64,000 bases of DNA. Source: Synechococcus sp. PCC 7335. Lineage in GTDB: Bacteria; Cyanobacteriota; Cyanobacteriia; Phormidesmidales; Phormidesmidaceae. The notes below the pieces were generated by a model. The model was not told where the DNA came from. It ran no database searches and saw only the letters and a list, made by a program, of their open reading frames with translations. The stretch spans positions 3,862,786 through 3,926,785 of the forward strand of contig NZ_DS989904.1 of NCBI RefSeq assembly GCF_000155595.1. Direction: 5' to 3'. Below are positions 41,139 through 50,600 of this stretch, one piece after another. Position 1 is the first letter of the stretch; every line of letters begins with the position of its first letter. The position numbers were made by a program, and so were the translations under genes.

Positions 41139-43223
41139 ATGTGGGCACACTCGGAAGAAATCTCTTCGCATCGCCCAATGACAAATTCTCTATCTCCTCG
41201 GAAGGCGCTTGTACTGCAAAAGAGCTTTTCGCCCTTTAGTAGCAAACTTATACAGACAGGCTTTGTAAACGGACCTCAGATGCAGCAAGCATTAGTCGAG
41301 AGTCGCAAATCAGGCAAAGCACTAATTGAGGTCATCGAGTCGATAGCAGGCCAACAGCTATCGCCAGAGCTGGTGCGTCAGTACAAAACGCAGCAGCTCT
41401 TTGAGCTCAAAATCCTCTATGGTGTCGAATCTCTCGATCCTGAGATCGAAGAAATTTCTGAAAGTCAAGTCAACCAGCTCATCGATAACCTGATACCAGT
41501 CGACATTTGCCGTAGACACCGCCTAGTACCACTCACTCGATTAGAAAAGGAGGGAGAACAGTTTGTATTGGTCGCAATGGTCGATCCAGAGAATTTAGAA
41601 GCTCAAGATGACTTGAATCGTATTCTTAGACAAAAGAGCCTTGGCCTTCAGCGCATGGTGATAACTGTTGAAGACTATCAGCGTCTGATGGCAAGGTTTC
41701 TAGATGAATTAGTTGCTAAGGAGAAAGAAGAGAAATTACAAGCCGAAAACTCTAAGAAGACGAATTCCCCGCTTGATGTCAGCACAAACATAGAAGATCT
41801 CGATCTTGATTCCGATAGCTTAGAAGATGATGTTGAAGAAACCGATACCGATTTAGAAGAGGCCTTACAGGACGCAGGAGCAGCGCCTGTTATTGCGCTG
41901 GTCAACAAAATTCTAGTCAAAGCACTTCAAGAAGAAGTCTCGGATATTCACGTCGAGCCCCAAGAAGAGTACTTGCGGATTCGCTTTCGTAAAGACGGCG
42001 TTCTTAGAGAGGCTTTTCCTCACCTTCCAAGGAAAATTGTTTCTGCGGTCACAGCCCGGTTGAAAATCATCTCCGAACTAGACATTGCAGAGAGAAGATT
42101 ACCTCAAGACGGAAGAATTAGACGGGTCTTTCAAGACCGTAAAGTAGACTTTCGAGTTAGCACACTGCCTAGCCGCTACGGGGAAAAAGTTGTACTGCGA
42201 ATCCTGGATAACTCTTCTACCCAGCTGGGTTTAGGAGCCTTGATTACCGATGAAGAAACTCTGAATATTGTTCAAGATATGGCCAGGCGGCCTTTTGGAC
42301 TAATCTTAGTTACCGGACCGACTGGTTCAGGCAAAACTACTAGCCTCTATTCAGTTCTCTCAGAACGGAACGACCCTGGGGTCAATATTAGTACTGCGGA
42401 AGATCCCATCGAATATGCGCTACCAGGTATCACGCAGGTTCAGGTCATTCGTGAGAAGGGAATGAACTTTGCTACCATCCTAAGATCTTTTTTGAGACAG
42501 GATCCTGACGTAATTCTAGTAGGTGAGACTCGTGACCCTGAAACTGCCAAGACAGCAATCGAGGCAGCACTCACCGGACATCTGGTATTGACAACTCTGC
42601 ATACAAACGACGCAGCGGGCGCTGTAGCAAGACTTGGAGAAATGGGCGTTGAAGCCTTTCAGGTCGCGAACTCCTTGATTGGAGTGTTAGCCCAAAGACT
42701 AGTTCGTAGAGTCTGCTCAGACTGTCGGGTTGCCTATCAACCGACACCTGAGAGTCTAGCTCGGTATGGATTAAGCGCTCCGAAAGATCACAAGATGACT
42801 TTTTACAGAGCGAACAAAGTACCTGCCAATGAGATAGATGCTTTAAAGGAAGCCAGGCAGCTATGTGGCAAGTGTGGCGGCAGCGGCTATAAAGGCCGAG
42901 TAGGAGTATATGAGGTAATGCGGATAACAGAGCGGCTGCAGCAATACATCTCAGAAGATGCCCCTTCTGAACAAATCAAGGAGATTGCCGTAGAAGAAGG
43001 GATGCATACTTTGTTGGCCTACAGTTTGAACCTGGTGAAGGAAGGCCACACCACTTTAGAAGAAGTTGAACGGGTCACTTTTACTGATAAAGGACTTGAG
43101 GCTGAACTGAAGGCCAAGCGCAAAAGTGTGCTCTCCTGCAGCCACTGTACTGCTGAGCTTCACCACGAATGGCTGGAATGTCCTTATTGTCTGACACCAC
43201 GCTACAAGGATCAACAATCCTAG
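41139..43223 (+). CDS. pilB: Type IV pilus assembly ATPase PilB
   Basis: 694 residues (ATG 41178, 13 codons in, is an alternative start). An N-terminal GspE/MshE domain precedes the hexameric ATPase core: Walker A GPTGSGKTT near 393, Asp box and Walker B ILVGETRDPETA, His box HLVLTTLHTNDAAGA, and a tetracysteine zinc site (CSDC ... CGKCGGSGYKGRVG). An additional CxxC pair at the extreme C-terminus (CSHCTAELHHEWLECPYC) would make a second zinc ribbon beyond the usual end. It powers pilus extension. First gene of pilB-pilT-pilC. Confidence 0.97.
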   Translation: MWAHSEEISSHRPMTNSLSPRKALVLQKSFSPFSSKLIQTGFVNGPQMQQALVESRKSGKALIEVIESIAGQQLSPELVRQYKTQQLFELKILYGVESLDPEIEEISESQVNQLIDNLIPVDICRRHRLVPLTRLEKEGEQFVLVAMVDPENLEAQDDLNRILRQKSLGLQRMVITVEDYQRLMARFLDELVAKEKEEKLQAENSKKTNSPLDVSTNIEDLDLDSDSLEDDVEETDTDLEEALQDAGAAPVIALVNKILVKALQEEVSDIHVEPQEEYLRIRFRKDGVLREAFPHLPRKIVSAVTARLKIISELDIAERRLPQDGRIRRVFQDRKVDFRVSTLPSRYGEKVVLRILDNSSTQLGLGALITDEETLNIVQDMARRPFGLILVTGPTGSGKTTSLYSVLSERNDPGVNISTAEDPIEYALPGITQVQVIREKGMNFATILRSFLRQDPDVILVGETRDPETAKTAIEAALTGHLVLTTLHTNDAAGAVARLGEMGVEAFQVANSLIGVLAQRLVRRVCSDCRVAYQPTPESLARYGLSAPKDHKMTFYRANKVPANEIDALKEARQLCGKCGGSGYKGRVGVYEVMRITERLQQYISEDAPSEQIKEIAVEEGMHTLLAYSLNLVKEGHTTLEEVERVTFTDKGLEAELKAKRKSVLSCSHCTAELHHEWLECPYCLTPRYKDQQS

Positions 43224-43276
43224 TCTCATATTAAGAACTAACGCCAAAGTACTGAAGGATAAAGAGGATATCGAAT

Positions 43277-44392
43277 ATGGAACTGATGATTGAAGACTTG
43301 ATGGAAGAAGTCGTTGAGCGAGGAGGCTCTGACCTACATCTGTCTGCAGGACTGCCACCGTATATCCGGATTAGTGGCCATCTGACGCCGACAGATCACC
43401 CGCCCATGGCAGCAGAGCAATGTCAGCGACTCATATTCAGCATGCTGAACAACTCACAAAGAAAGATACTAGAACAGACCTGGGAGTTGGACTGCTCTTA
43501 TGGTGTTCGTGGGTTGGCTCGCTTTAGAGTCAATGTCTATAAAGATAGGGGCACATACGCGGCCTGCTTAAGAGCGCTAAGTTCCAAAATCCCCAGCATG
43601 GACGTATTAGGGCTGCCACCCATCGTGACTGAGCTATCAGAAAAACCCAGAGGGTTGGTGCTAGTAACTGGACCAACCGGCTCTGGCAAAACAACAACCT
43701 TAGCTTCAATGATCAATTATATCAACGCGACTAGAGCTGAACATATTTTAACGGTAGAAGACCCTATCGAATTTGTGTACGAGCCAATCAAGAGTTTGAT
43801 TCATCAGCGGCAGGTCGGTGAAGATACAAAAAGTTTCTCGAATGCGCTCAAAGGCGCACTAAGAGAAGATCCAGATGTGATTCTAGTGGGTGAAATGCGA
43901 GACTTAGAGACTATTTCTCTAGCAATTTCAGCAGCGGAAACAGGTCATTTAGTATTTGGCACTTTGCACACTAGCTCAGCAGCGCAGACTGTAGATAGGA
44001 TCGTAGATGTTTTTCCACCCACACAGCATCAACAAATTAGAGTACAGCTTTCTAGCTCTCTGGTGGCTGTTTTGAGCCAATGTTTGGTGGAGAAGGCAAA
44101 TCCAAAACCGGGGGAATTTGGTCGAGTGATGGCGCAGGAGATCATGGTGGTAACCCCTGGCATCTCTAATATGATCCGAGAAGGAAAAACTGCTCAGATC
44201 TACGGCGCCATTCAAACGGGTGGCCGCCTAGCGATGCAGACCTTAGAGATGGCACTAGCTGACCTATACAAGAACAAAGTCATCAGCTTTAAGTCGGCAA
44301 TATCAAAGACCTCCCGCCCCGAAGAGCTACAGCGTCTGATCGGAGGTCTGTCGACAACGATAAAAGCACCTGCTAGAGCAAGTCGACGTTGA
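43277..44392 (+). CDS. pilT: Type IV pilus retraction ATPase PilT
   Basis: 371 residues. N-terminal PAS-like domain (GGSDLHLSAGLPPYIRISGHL), ATPase core with Walker A GPTGSGKTT near 132, the PilT-type VEDPIEFV, VGEMRDLETI and HLVFGTLHTSSAAQT. The C-terminal AIRNLIRE-type motif appears as SNMIREGKTAQIYGAIQTG. It disassembles the pilus and drives twitching motility and DNA uptake. Ribosome site AGAGGA upstream; 53 bp after pilB. Confidence 0.97.
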   Translation: MELMIEDLMEEVVERGGSDLHLSAGLPPYIRISGHLTPTDHPPMAAEQCQRLIFSMLNNSQRKILEQTWELDCSYGVRGLARFRVNVYKDRGTYAACLRALSSKIPSMDVLGLPPIVTELSEKPRGLVLVTGPTGSGKTTTLASMINYINATRAEHILTVEDPIEFVYEPIKSLIHQRQVGEDTKSFSNALKGALREDPDVILVGEMRDLETISLAISAAETGHLVFGTLHTSSAAQTVDRIVDVFPPTQHQQIRVQLSSSLVAVLSQCLVEKANPKPGEFGRVMAQEIMVVTPGISNMIREGKTAQIYGAIQTGGRLAMQTLEMALADLYKNKVISFKSAISKTSRPEELQRLIGGLSTTIKAPARASRR

Positions 44393-44444
44393 TCGACCAG
44401 CCGTTTTTGTTTATTTGCCCTGTTCTATCCAATAGAAGAAAACT

Positions 44445-45665
44445 ATGCCTACTTACGTAGCAACTGGCCGAGATACGGCAGGAAGATCGATCCGCCGAAA
44501 AGTAGAAGCTGAATCACCCACTGAAGCACGTACTCTGATTAGAAGTCAGGGGATATATATCCAAAATATCAAGGAAGATAAGAGAATAAGCTTCAGCTTT
44601 ACCGATATTCAAACTTCGATGACTAAAGTGACGGTGAAAGACAAAGCCGTCTTTTCACGCCAGTTTGCCGCATTGGTCTCCTCGGGTGTGGCGCTTGTAC
44701 GTGGCATTGGTATTCTATCGGATCAATGTCCTAATCCTAAGCTAAAGATCGCGCTTATGCAGATCAACTCGGACGTACAGCAAGGAACTAGCTTGTCCGA
44801 GTCTATGCGGAAGCATCCTGATAGCTTCGACGATTTGTATGTGAGCATGGTGCAGGCGGGAGAAGTGGGTGGCGTGCTAGATGAGGTGTTAAACCGATTA
44901 GCGAAGCTACTAGAAGATTTAAATCGACTGCAAAATCAGATCAAATCGGCAATGGCCTATCCGGTAACAGTCGGCTTTTTAGCGGTCGCTATTTTTGTGG
45001 GTCTAACCGTCTTTCTACTACCGATCTTCGCGGAAATCTTTGTTGACTTGGGCGCAGAGCTACCGATATTTACCAGAGTCTTAATGGGAATCAGCAAATT
45101 ACTGCGGACTTGGTATCTAGTTATAGGTTTAATTGGAATTATTACAGTGCTGGTGTTCGTCTATAGGCAATACTACAAGACGCCAATTGGTCGAGTAACG
45201 ATGGATGGATTTTTCTTGAAGATACCTTTATTTGGGGATTTATCTCAGAAATCCGCTACGGCGAAATTTTGCCGAACGTTTGGTTCACTATCTAGATCGG
45301 GAGTACCGATCTTAACTGCGCTAGAAATCGTTCGAGATACATCCGGAAATCAGGTAATTGCAAACGCAATCAATGCCGCTCAAGTTGAAATTCAGAGTGG
45401 GGGAATGATCAGCCCGGCGCTAGCAGAACATGGCGTGTTTCCGGTGATGGCAATTCAGATGATTGCGATTGGTGAAGAAACAGGCGAACTAGATCAGATG
45501 CTAATGAAGGTAGCTGATTTCTATGAAGATGAAGTGGAGCAAGCCGTGAAGGCGCTAACGAGTATCATGGAGCCGATCATGATTGTTGTCTTGGGCGGCA
45601 TGGTCGGCTCAATTCTAGTAGCAATGTATTTACCAATGTTCAAGGTAATGGATCACCTTGGGTAG
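44445..45665 (+). CDS. pilC: Type IV pilus inner-membrane platform protein PilC
   Basis: 406 residues with two T2SS-F domains (FSRQFAALVSSGVALVRGI near 68 and FCRTFGSLSRSGVPILTAL near 273) and about three membrane helices (MAYPVTVGFLAVAIFVGLTVFLLP; LVIGLIGIITVLVFVY; IMIVVLGGMVGSILVAMYLPMF). It anchors the motor ATPases and transmits their motion to the pilin fibre. Third gene of the cluster. Confidence 0.97.
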   Translation: MPTYVATGRDTAGRSIRRKVEAESPTEARTLIRSQGIYIQNIKEDKRISFSFTDIQTSMTKVTVKDKAVFSRQFAALVSSGVALVRGIGILSDQCPNPKLKIALMQINSDVQQGTSLSESMRKHPDSFDDLYVSMVQAGEVGGVLDEVLNRLAKLLEDLNRLQNQIKSAMAYPVTVGFLAVAIFVGLTVFLLPIFAEIFVDLGAELPIFTRVLMGISKLLRTWYLVIGLIGIITVLVFVYRQYYKTPIGRVTMDGFFLKIPLFGDLSQKSATAKFCRTFGSLSRSGVPILTALEIVRDTSGNQVIANAINAAQVEIQSGGMISPALAEHGVFPVMAIQMIAIGEETGELDQMLMKVADFYEDEVEQAVKALTSIMEPIMIVVLGGMVGSILVAMYLPMFKVMDHLG

Positions 45666-46015
45666 ATCGTCTTAGAAGCTACATGATATCGCCACCTATC
45701 CCACGTTTTGTTGAGGCACAATCGATCATTCTTACTTTGCTATGATTGCTACGATAAGGTGTGTCAGTAAAGTTGAGCATGGTATAGGGATTGGCCAACA
45801 AAAGTACTTCAACCATTCAAATTAAAGACGTGATAGCCTAGGATAGCTGTAGGTAGATAGCACTTTATCAGACGTCTCTATAAATTAGGAAATTAGGTGA
45901 GAACAAATAGGTAATAACAGGTACTTCGATCAGATGGATGTGGTCCATCTAAATTACTCTGGAGTTGTGTGAGCAACGCTTCAGATCAGATTCAAAGGAA
46001 GTAGTTAGCCATAGT
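45666..46015. other. Intergenic region after pilC
   Basis: About 350 bp with no supported gene. A TTG at 45965 could extend the next gene, but the ATG at 46016 gives a better signal peptide. No clear terminator after pilC. Confidence 0.35.
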
Positions 46016-46984
46016 ATGAAGGCCGTAATTTTGACACTAATCAGCCGCTACCGTGCTTGTTTGATGTTGATAGCTGCGATCGCTATCAACATCACCCCGT
46101 TGCTTCACCGTGCTTGTCAAAGCGAAACTCTTAAAGCCGATACTTTTCCACTCTCTAAACAAAACAAGCAGTCTGAGTCTGCACAGGACGAAAGTGAGCC
46201 AGTGCTCGCGGCCATCACAGAAGGGATTGAGTTCATCCGAGCCGATAACGTTCCTGCCGCGATTCGATCTTTTGAGAGGGCGGTCAGTCTCAATCCCTCG
46301 TCAGTGGCTGCCCATTACAATCTAGGACTCGCCCTTCGCCAAGACGAACAGCTACAGGCCGCTGCCAACTCATTTTGGCAAGCTATCCAAGCTGATCCAG
46401 CATTCGTTTTGGGCTATGTCAACCTAGGAGCAGCCTTGCTAGAAGGCGACAACGTCAGTCAGGCAAAAGACTATCTCCTGCGCGCGCTTGAGCTAGATCC
46501 TGAACTAGGCATCGCTCACTACAATATGGGACTGCTACACCAGAAAGAGGGTAATCTAGCTGCTGCATTTGCTTCTTTTAATCAAGGCATAACTCAAGCT
46601 GCCTCAGCTTCTAAATCGCACTATCAAATTGGACTACTTTATCTAAGCCAGCAGCAGTACAGCAACGCTCAAAAAGCATTTGAGAATGCTATCGAACTAG
46701 ACAAAGACTATGCCGAGGCCCACTACAACCTAGGCGTATCGTTTGTAAGACAAAACATTCTTGCCCCTGCTGTCATAGCGTTTGATGCTGCCATCAACTT
46801 ACAGCCAAACTTTGCGCATGCCTACTATGCCAAAGCGCTGGCTTTTGCAGATTTGCAACGCTATGAAGCGGCGAAGGAACTGCTAACCACAGCAAGCAAT
46901 ATATACCTAACCCAAGGCAACTCAGAGTGGGCCACCATTGCTCAGAACCAAATCACTTTGATTGAAGACCAAGAGCAGCTTTAA
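46016..46984 (+). CDS. Tetratricopeptide repeat protein, exported or membrane-anchored
   Basis: About 322 residues from the ATG at 46016. The start is a signal peptide or anchor (MKAVILTLISRYRACLMLIAAIAINI), followed by a polar linker and about seven TPR units from residue 65 (e.g. AAIRSFERAVSLNPSSVAAH, AKDYLLRALELDPELGIAHY, AQKAFENAIELDKDYAEAHY). TPR arrays mediate protein-protein contacts; the partner is unknown. It lies downstream of the pil genes but 350 bp away, so a pilus role is only possible. Confidence 0.85.
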   Translation: MKAVILTLISRYRACLMLIAAIAINITPLLHRACQSETLKADTFPLSKQNKQSESAQDESEPVLAAITEGIEFIRADNVPAAIRSFERAVSLNPSSVAAHYNLGLALRQDEQLQAAANSFWQAIQADPAFVLGYVNLGAALLEGDNVSQAKDYLLRALELDPELGIAHYNMGLLHQKEGNLAAAFASFNQGITQAASASKSHYQIGLLYLSQQQYSNAQKAFENAIELDKDYAEAHYNLGVSFVRQNILAPAVIAFDAAINLQPNFAHAYYAKALAFADLQRYEAAKELLTTASNIYLTQGNSEWATIAQNQITLIEDQEQL

Positions 46985-47177
46985 CGTGTTCTAAACTCTA
47001 GTCGACTTAGCTAGCACCAGAAAGGCAATACTTGACTTTTGTTCTATCGCATCTGTCGAGTTGCCTAGGTCAGGTTGATGGACTACAACCGCCGCATAAT
47101 AGCAGCCAGCTAGACTGGTAAGAATTCTAAGTACATTAGGACACTTGCTATCCTGCTAATCTAAATCGACCGCTAAT

Positions 47178-47891
47178 CTAACGTATCTGTTGCTTTTGCA
47201 AGAACGTCTGGTTTTGCTCCAAGTTTAGCTGCAGATCAGATAGCTGACTTAGCTTTGCCTTGATATCTTCTGCCTTCTTGTCAGCTGCGACTTTTTTATA
47301 AAGAGCAGCGCGGGCTAGATCTTCTCGATCTTTACTTAACGCGCGCTGGGCGACCTGCTGCCAGGTTGTGCGATCGCGCATGGCCTGTTCGTACGCAGGT
47401 AGTAGCGTTTGAGTTGCGATCGCGATGTTTTCTAGCGCTGTCTGGAATAGCGCATATGTCTTTTGTGGTGACTCATCCCTAGGCGATTGCCCAGCTGCTT
47501 TGCGTGCTGCTTGACGGGCTAGATCAGTCACTTCAGGTAGCTTGACCCGCTCTAAGTTCAACCCAAAGTTGTTGAGCTGATCGCATTCATGCCGTCCTGT
47601 TTTGCACCAATTGGCAAAATGCTCGCAGTTGTTAAAGAACAGATCGTACTCTTTCTCCCCTAATCGACTTTCAGCTCGCTCGATTACCAGCGAAGGGATA
47701 AATGCAGTTGGTTGGGGCTTCACTTTGATCGCCTCACCTCTAGCAAAGGTTGCGAGAGGTGTTTGCTTGATTACTGCTTCGTCTTGCTTGCTGTAGTGAA
47801 TCACACTGCCATCGCCGCGATCGATTCCATGGTGTTCGTAGGGAATACCCGCCACCTCTCGCATTGCGTAGATCTGATCACCTCGAGCCAT
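47178..47891 (-). CDS. LRAT-domain (NlpC/P60-like acyltransferase) protein
   Basis: 237 residues. The first 110 match the LRAT/NC fold: GDQIYAMREVAGIPYEHHGIDRGDGSVIHY with H21 and H32, and the conserved NCEHFANW with catalytic C89. The other half is a helical, Gln/Lys/Ala-rich coiled coil (ALSKDREDLARAALYKKVAADKKAEDIKAKLSQL). Bacterial LRAT proteins are thiol acyltransferases/hydrolases of unknown substrate. No signal peptide. It is downstream of two FHA genes on the same strand. Confidence 0.8.
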   Translation of the reverse strand: MARGDQIYAMREVAGIPYEHHGIDRGDGSVIHYSKQDEAVIKQTPLATFARGEAIKVKPQPTAFIPSLVIERAESRLGEKEYDLFFNNCEHFANWCKTGRHECDQLNNFGLNLERVKLPEVTDLARQAARKAAGQSPRDESPQKTYALFQTALENIAIATQTLLPAYEQAMRDRTTWQQVAQRALSKDREDLARAALYKKVAADKKAEDIKAKLSQLSDLQLNLEQNQTFLQKQQIR

Positions 47892-48013
47892 ATTAATTCG
47901 ATACTACCTGTCTATCCTAATGAAAAGAACTTAGCACGACTGCTCACCGGTCTACCCAAGCGGGTGCTAGAGAATTCTCTCTAGAAGACTTATGCAAGCA
48001 GTCACACTTATCG

Positions 48014-48400
48014 CTAAGAAGCCTTCTGCGAGGTCTCTTGCTGAGCTGTTAGGACAGGTATAGAAGGCACCGCTTTTGGCTGAGAAACTATATTGAACTG
48101 AATGCTGGGACCAGAGCGAGCTAGACGGATCACGAGGCCATCTTCAACAACTTTCTTTTCGAACCGCTGATCAGCAAAGAAAGTGCCGTTAGTCCCCACA
48201 CTATGGATTTCCCAACCGTTAGGCGTTTGATGTAGCTCCGCATGGTAACGCGAAACGACCGCGCTATAGAGGACAACATCGTTGCTAACAGAGCGGCCAA
48301 TTCGAACAACAGACGCCTCTTCAAAAGTCCAGCTTTGTATAGGCGTTTTATTTAATGGGTGCAGCAAAGACAGTGTAACTATATTAGTTGAGGCAGGCAC
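48014..48400 (-). CDS. FHA-domain protein
   Basis: 128 residues from a GTG start, essentially one FHA domain: VVRIGRSVSNDVVLYSAVVSRYHAELH, WEIHSVGTNGTFFAD, then VVEDGLVIRLARSG. The phosphothreonine-binding residues (R of IGRS, S of VSRYH, N of TNG) are present. It should bind phosphorylated partner proteins in signalling. It is transcribed in the same direction as, and 100 bp after, a larger FHA protein gene. Confidence 0.85.
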   Translation of the reverse strand: MPASTNIVTLSLLHPLNKTPIQSWTFEEASVVRIGRSVSNDVVLYSAVVSRYHAELHQTPNGWEIHSVGTNGTFFADQRFEKKVVEDGLVIRLARSGPSIQFNIVSQPKAVPSIPVLTAQQETSQKAS

Positions 48401-48503
48401 AACGCAAAGACCAAGTGGTTAGAACAATCAATACACACAACCTGACCATTGGACTAAATCGTTAGACTAAGTTGGTCACCTTGAAGCCTTTTGCACAGCT
48501 AAT

Positions 48504-49394
48504 TTAATGCCTAGCTGCCTCGAAAACAAAGCTGACCTTATCGCCTTTACCAAGAGCAATGCGATCGCCTATATTCAACCGATGACGGTTGCCTGCTGGT
48601 AGCGGCAGACCGTTGATATAGGTTCCATTAGAGCTACCCACATCTTCTAGATAGTAGACGTCGCCTTCTATCAGAAGGTTGGCATGCACCCTCGAAACAA
48701 TTTCCGAGTTAGGAAACCCTGAAATATCAATATCGGGCTGTGTGTGCTCATTAGGTTTCCCAATCCGCACAACAGATAGCTCGCTCGGTAGCGTGATACT
48801 TGTTCCTGTCTGAACATGGGTTAACACTGCCGCCGCCGCTTGAATTTGAGTTGCAAGCACCGTTGGCAAAGGTGAAGCAGGCAGAGGCGCAGTTGGAACC
48901 GAAGCAGGAAGTGGGCCTTCTGGTTCGACTGTTGACTTGTTGGTTGGACCAGTTGCTGATTCAGGAGATTCCTCAGCTGGCTCAGCAGTGGTTTCAAGCG
49001 TACCGAAGTCCACAGATTCGTCAAAGTCTATAGACTGACTAAACTCACTGAACGATTCAGAGTCCGGCTGATCTATTGACGCATTTACCGATGACGCATT
49101 GACCGTCGGTGTCGCTGTTACAGGCTCTGGTGAATTTGGTTCAGGCAAAGCAACCTCAGACATAGCGCTTTCTGTGTTAGCTGGTGAGAAGCTCTCAGCT
49201 GGCCCAGGTTCAGCAGACTCTTGCTGCGCAGATTCCCTTAGGTCGTGGCCACACTGACCGCAAAAGCTAGAGTTTGCTTGCACGAGTGCTTGACAGCTAG
49301 GGCAGGTAACTAAGGCTGGCAGCGGCGTGTAACAGGCTTCACATTGAAGTGCGCCGTCTGGGTTTTGGTGGTTGCAGTTAGGACAGGTAATCAT
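48504..49394 (-). CDS. Zinc-ribbon and FHA-domain protein
   Basis: 296 residues. Two N-terminal zinc ribbons (CPNCNHQNPDGALQCEAC and CPSCQALVQANSSFCGQC), a disordered Pro/Glu/Ser/Thr-rich region of about 140 residues, and a C-terminal FHA domain (VRIGKPN, EIVSRVHANLLIEGDVYYLEDVGSSNGTYING, LNIGDRIALG). It reads as a phosphothreonine adaptor, perhaps for Ser/Thr kinases; no kinase gene lies nearby. It forms a cluster with the next FHA gene and the LRAT-like gene. Confidence 0.87.
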   Translation of the reverse strand: MITCPNCNHQNPDGALQCEACYTPLPALVTCPSCQALVQANSSFCGQCGHDLRESAQQESAEPGPAESFSPANTESAMSEVALPEPNSPEPVTATPTVNASSVNASIDQPDSESFSEFSQSIDFDESVDFGTLETTAEPAEESPESATGPTNKSTVEPEGPLPASVPTAPLPASPLPTVLATQIQAAAAVLTHVQTGTSITLPSELSVVRIGKPNEHTQPDIDISGFPNSEIVSRVHANLLIEGDVYYLEDVGSSNGTYINGLPLPAGNRHRLNIGDRIALGKGDKVSFVFEAARH

Positions 49395-49593
49395 GAGGAC
49401 TTCAATAAAATGACGATTTCGCTTGAAGGTAAGATTGATAGCAAGACCTAGAAGATCAAGGATATAAAACGTTCATTGTGGCTGCTCGGCTTAGCTGCTC
49501 TGCCCAACTTTTGGTCAAACTCTTCGTTTGGTGGCCCCCTTCAAAGAGAGCCACTCGTCAATTTTGACCGATCAGACTGATGCATTAGCGACT

Positions 49594-50325
49594 TTACATC
49601 CCCTCCGGCACTCCTTTGCCTGCGGCCGCATCTAACAGCCAGTGGGCTCCAGCGGCAGGTTGGATCAGCTTACTAGGGTAAGTATGACCATCGGCATCGT
49701 CAGAAAAGATATGAGCAAGCGCTGTTTGTTTATTTTCTCCAGCGACTAAGAAAACAACGCGTCGTCCTCGATTAATGAGTGGCACAGTGAAAGTGATACG
49801 GGGTTCACCGTCGTGATTACCTACGGTGACTAGGCGATCGCGCACATCAAGCGCTTTTGTGTGAGGAAATAACGAGGCCGTATGTCCATCATCTCCCATC
49901 CCTTGCAATACAAAGTCTAGGGCAGGTAGTTCGTTCTCAGCTAGTTGAAAAAAGTCCTTGAGTTGGTTTTCGTAAGCCGCAGCATCAGTCGCAGGGTCGC
50001 CAGCGCTAGTTGGGATTGGAAAGATGTTTTCAGTTGGAATAGGAACGTGGTTGAGCCAAGCTTCTTTCGCCATCCGAGCATTGCTTTTAGGATGATCGTG
50101 CGGTACGTAGCGCTCATCACCCCAAAAAATATAGACTTTCTCCCAGGGTAAATCGGCCTTGGCTAACGCTTCGTATAGCGGCTTTGGGGTACTGCCACCA
50201 GAAAGTGCGAGGGTAGCTTGATCACTAGAGGCGATTGCTTCTTTGACCACAGAGACGGTTAAATCATAGGCGCGATCAATCAGCGCAGTTTTGTCGGCAA
50301 GAATTTCAGTTGTTGGGGCTATCAT
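49594..50325 (-). CDS. pgl: 6-phosphogluconolactonase
   Basis: 243 residues with the DevB/SOL-type motifs: LALSGGSTPKPLYEAL, VYIFWGDERYVP and GMGDDGHTASLFPHT. It hydrolyses 6-phosphogluconolactone in the oxidative pentose phosphate pathway, the main NADPH source in the dark. A strong ribosome site (AAGGAG, seven bases upstream) marks the ATG. Monocistronic here; its pathway partners zwf and gnd are not in the window, though pgi and rpiA are. Confidence 0.95.
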   Translation of the reverse strand: MIAPTTEILADKTALIDRAYDLTVSVVKEAIASSDQATLALSGGSTPKPLYEALAKADLPWEKVYIFWGDERYVPHDHPKSNARMAKEAWLNHVPIPTENIFPIPTSAGDPATDAAAYENQLKDFFQLAENELPALDFVLQGMGDDGHTASLFPHTKALDVRDRLVTVGNHDGEPRITFTVPLINRGRRVVFLVAGENKQTALAHIFSDDADGHTYPSKLIQPAAGAHWLLDAAAGKGVPEGM

Positions 50326-50600
50326 GAATCACTCCTTTAGCTCTGACCAGCTTACCCTAGATATTTTGACTCGTTCGAGTACTTATAGAGAGGCTATGGA
50401 GTGGCGCCCCTTAGAAGGTAAAAAAGCTGAAGTACCCGGTGTGCGCTAACAAGCGCTACTGCTGATTTTTTTAGCTGTTTCCAAGCTATTTGTCTAGGCT
50501 CTACATTACCTAGACTATGCATTACTCATCAGGCTTTGCATTGTTAGGTTAGCGGTGTAGCCTTTAGTATTGACGTGAGCAAAGTACGGGCTACTTCGCA

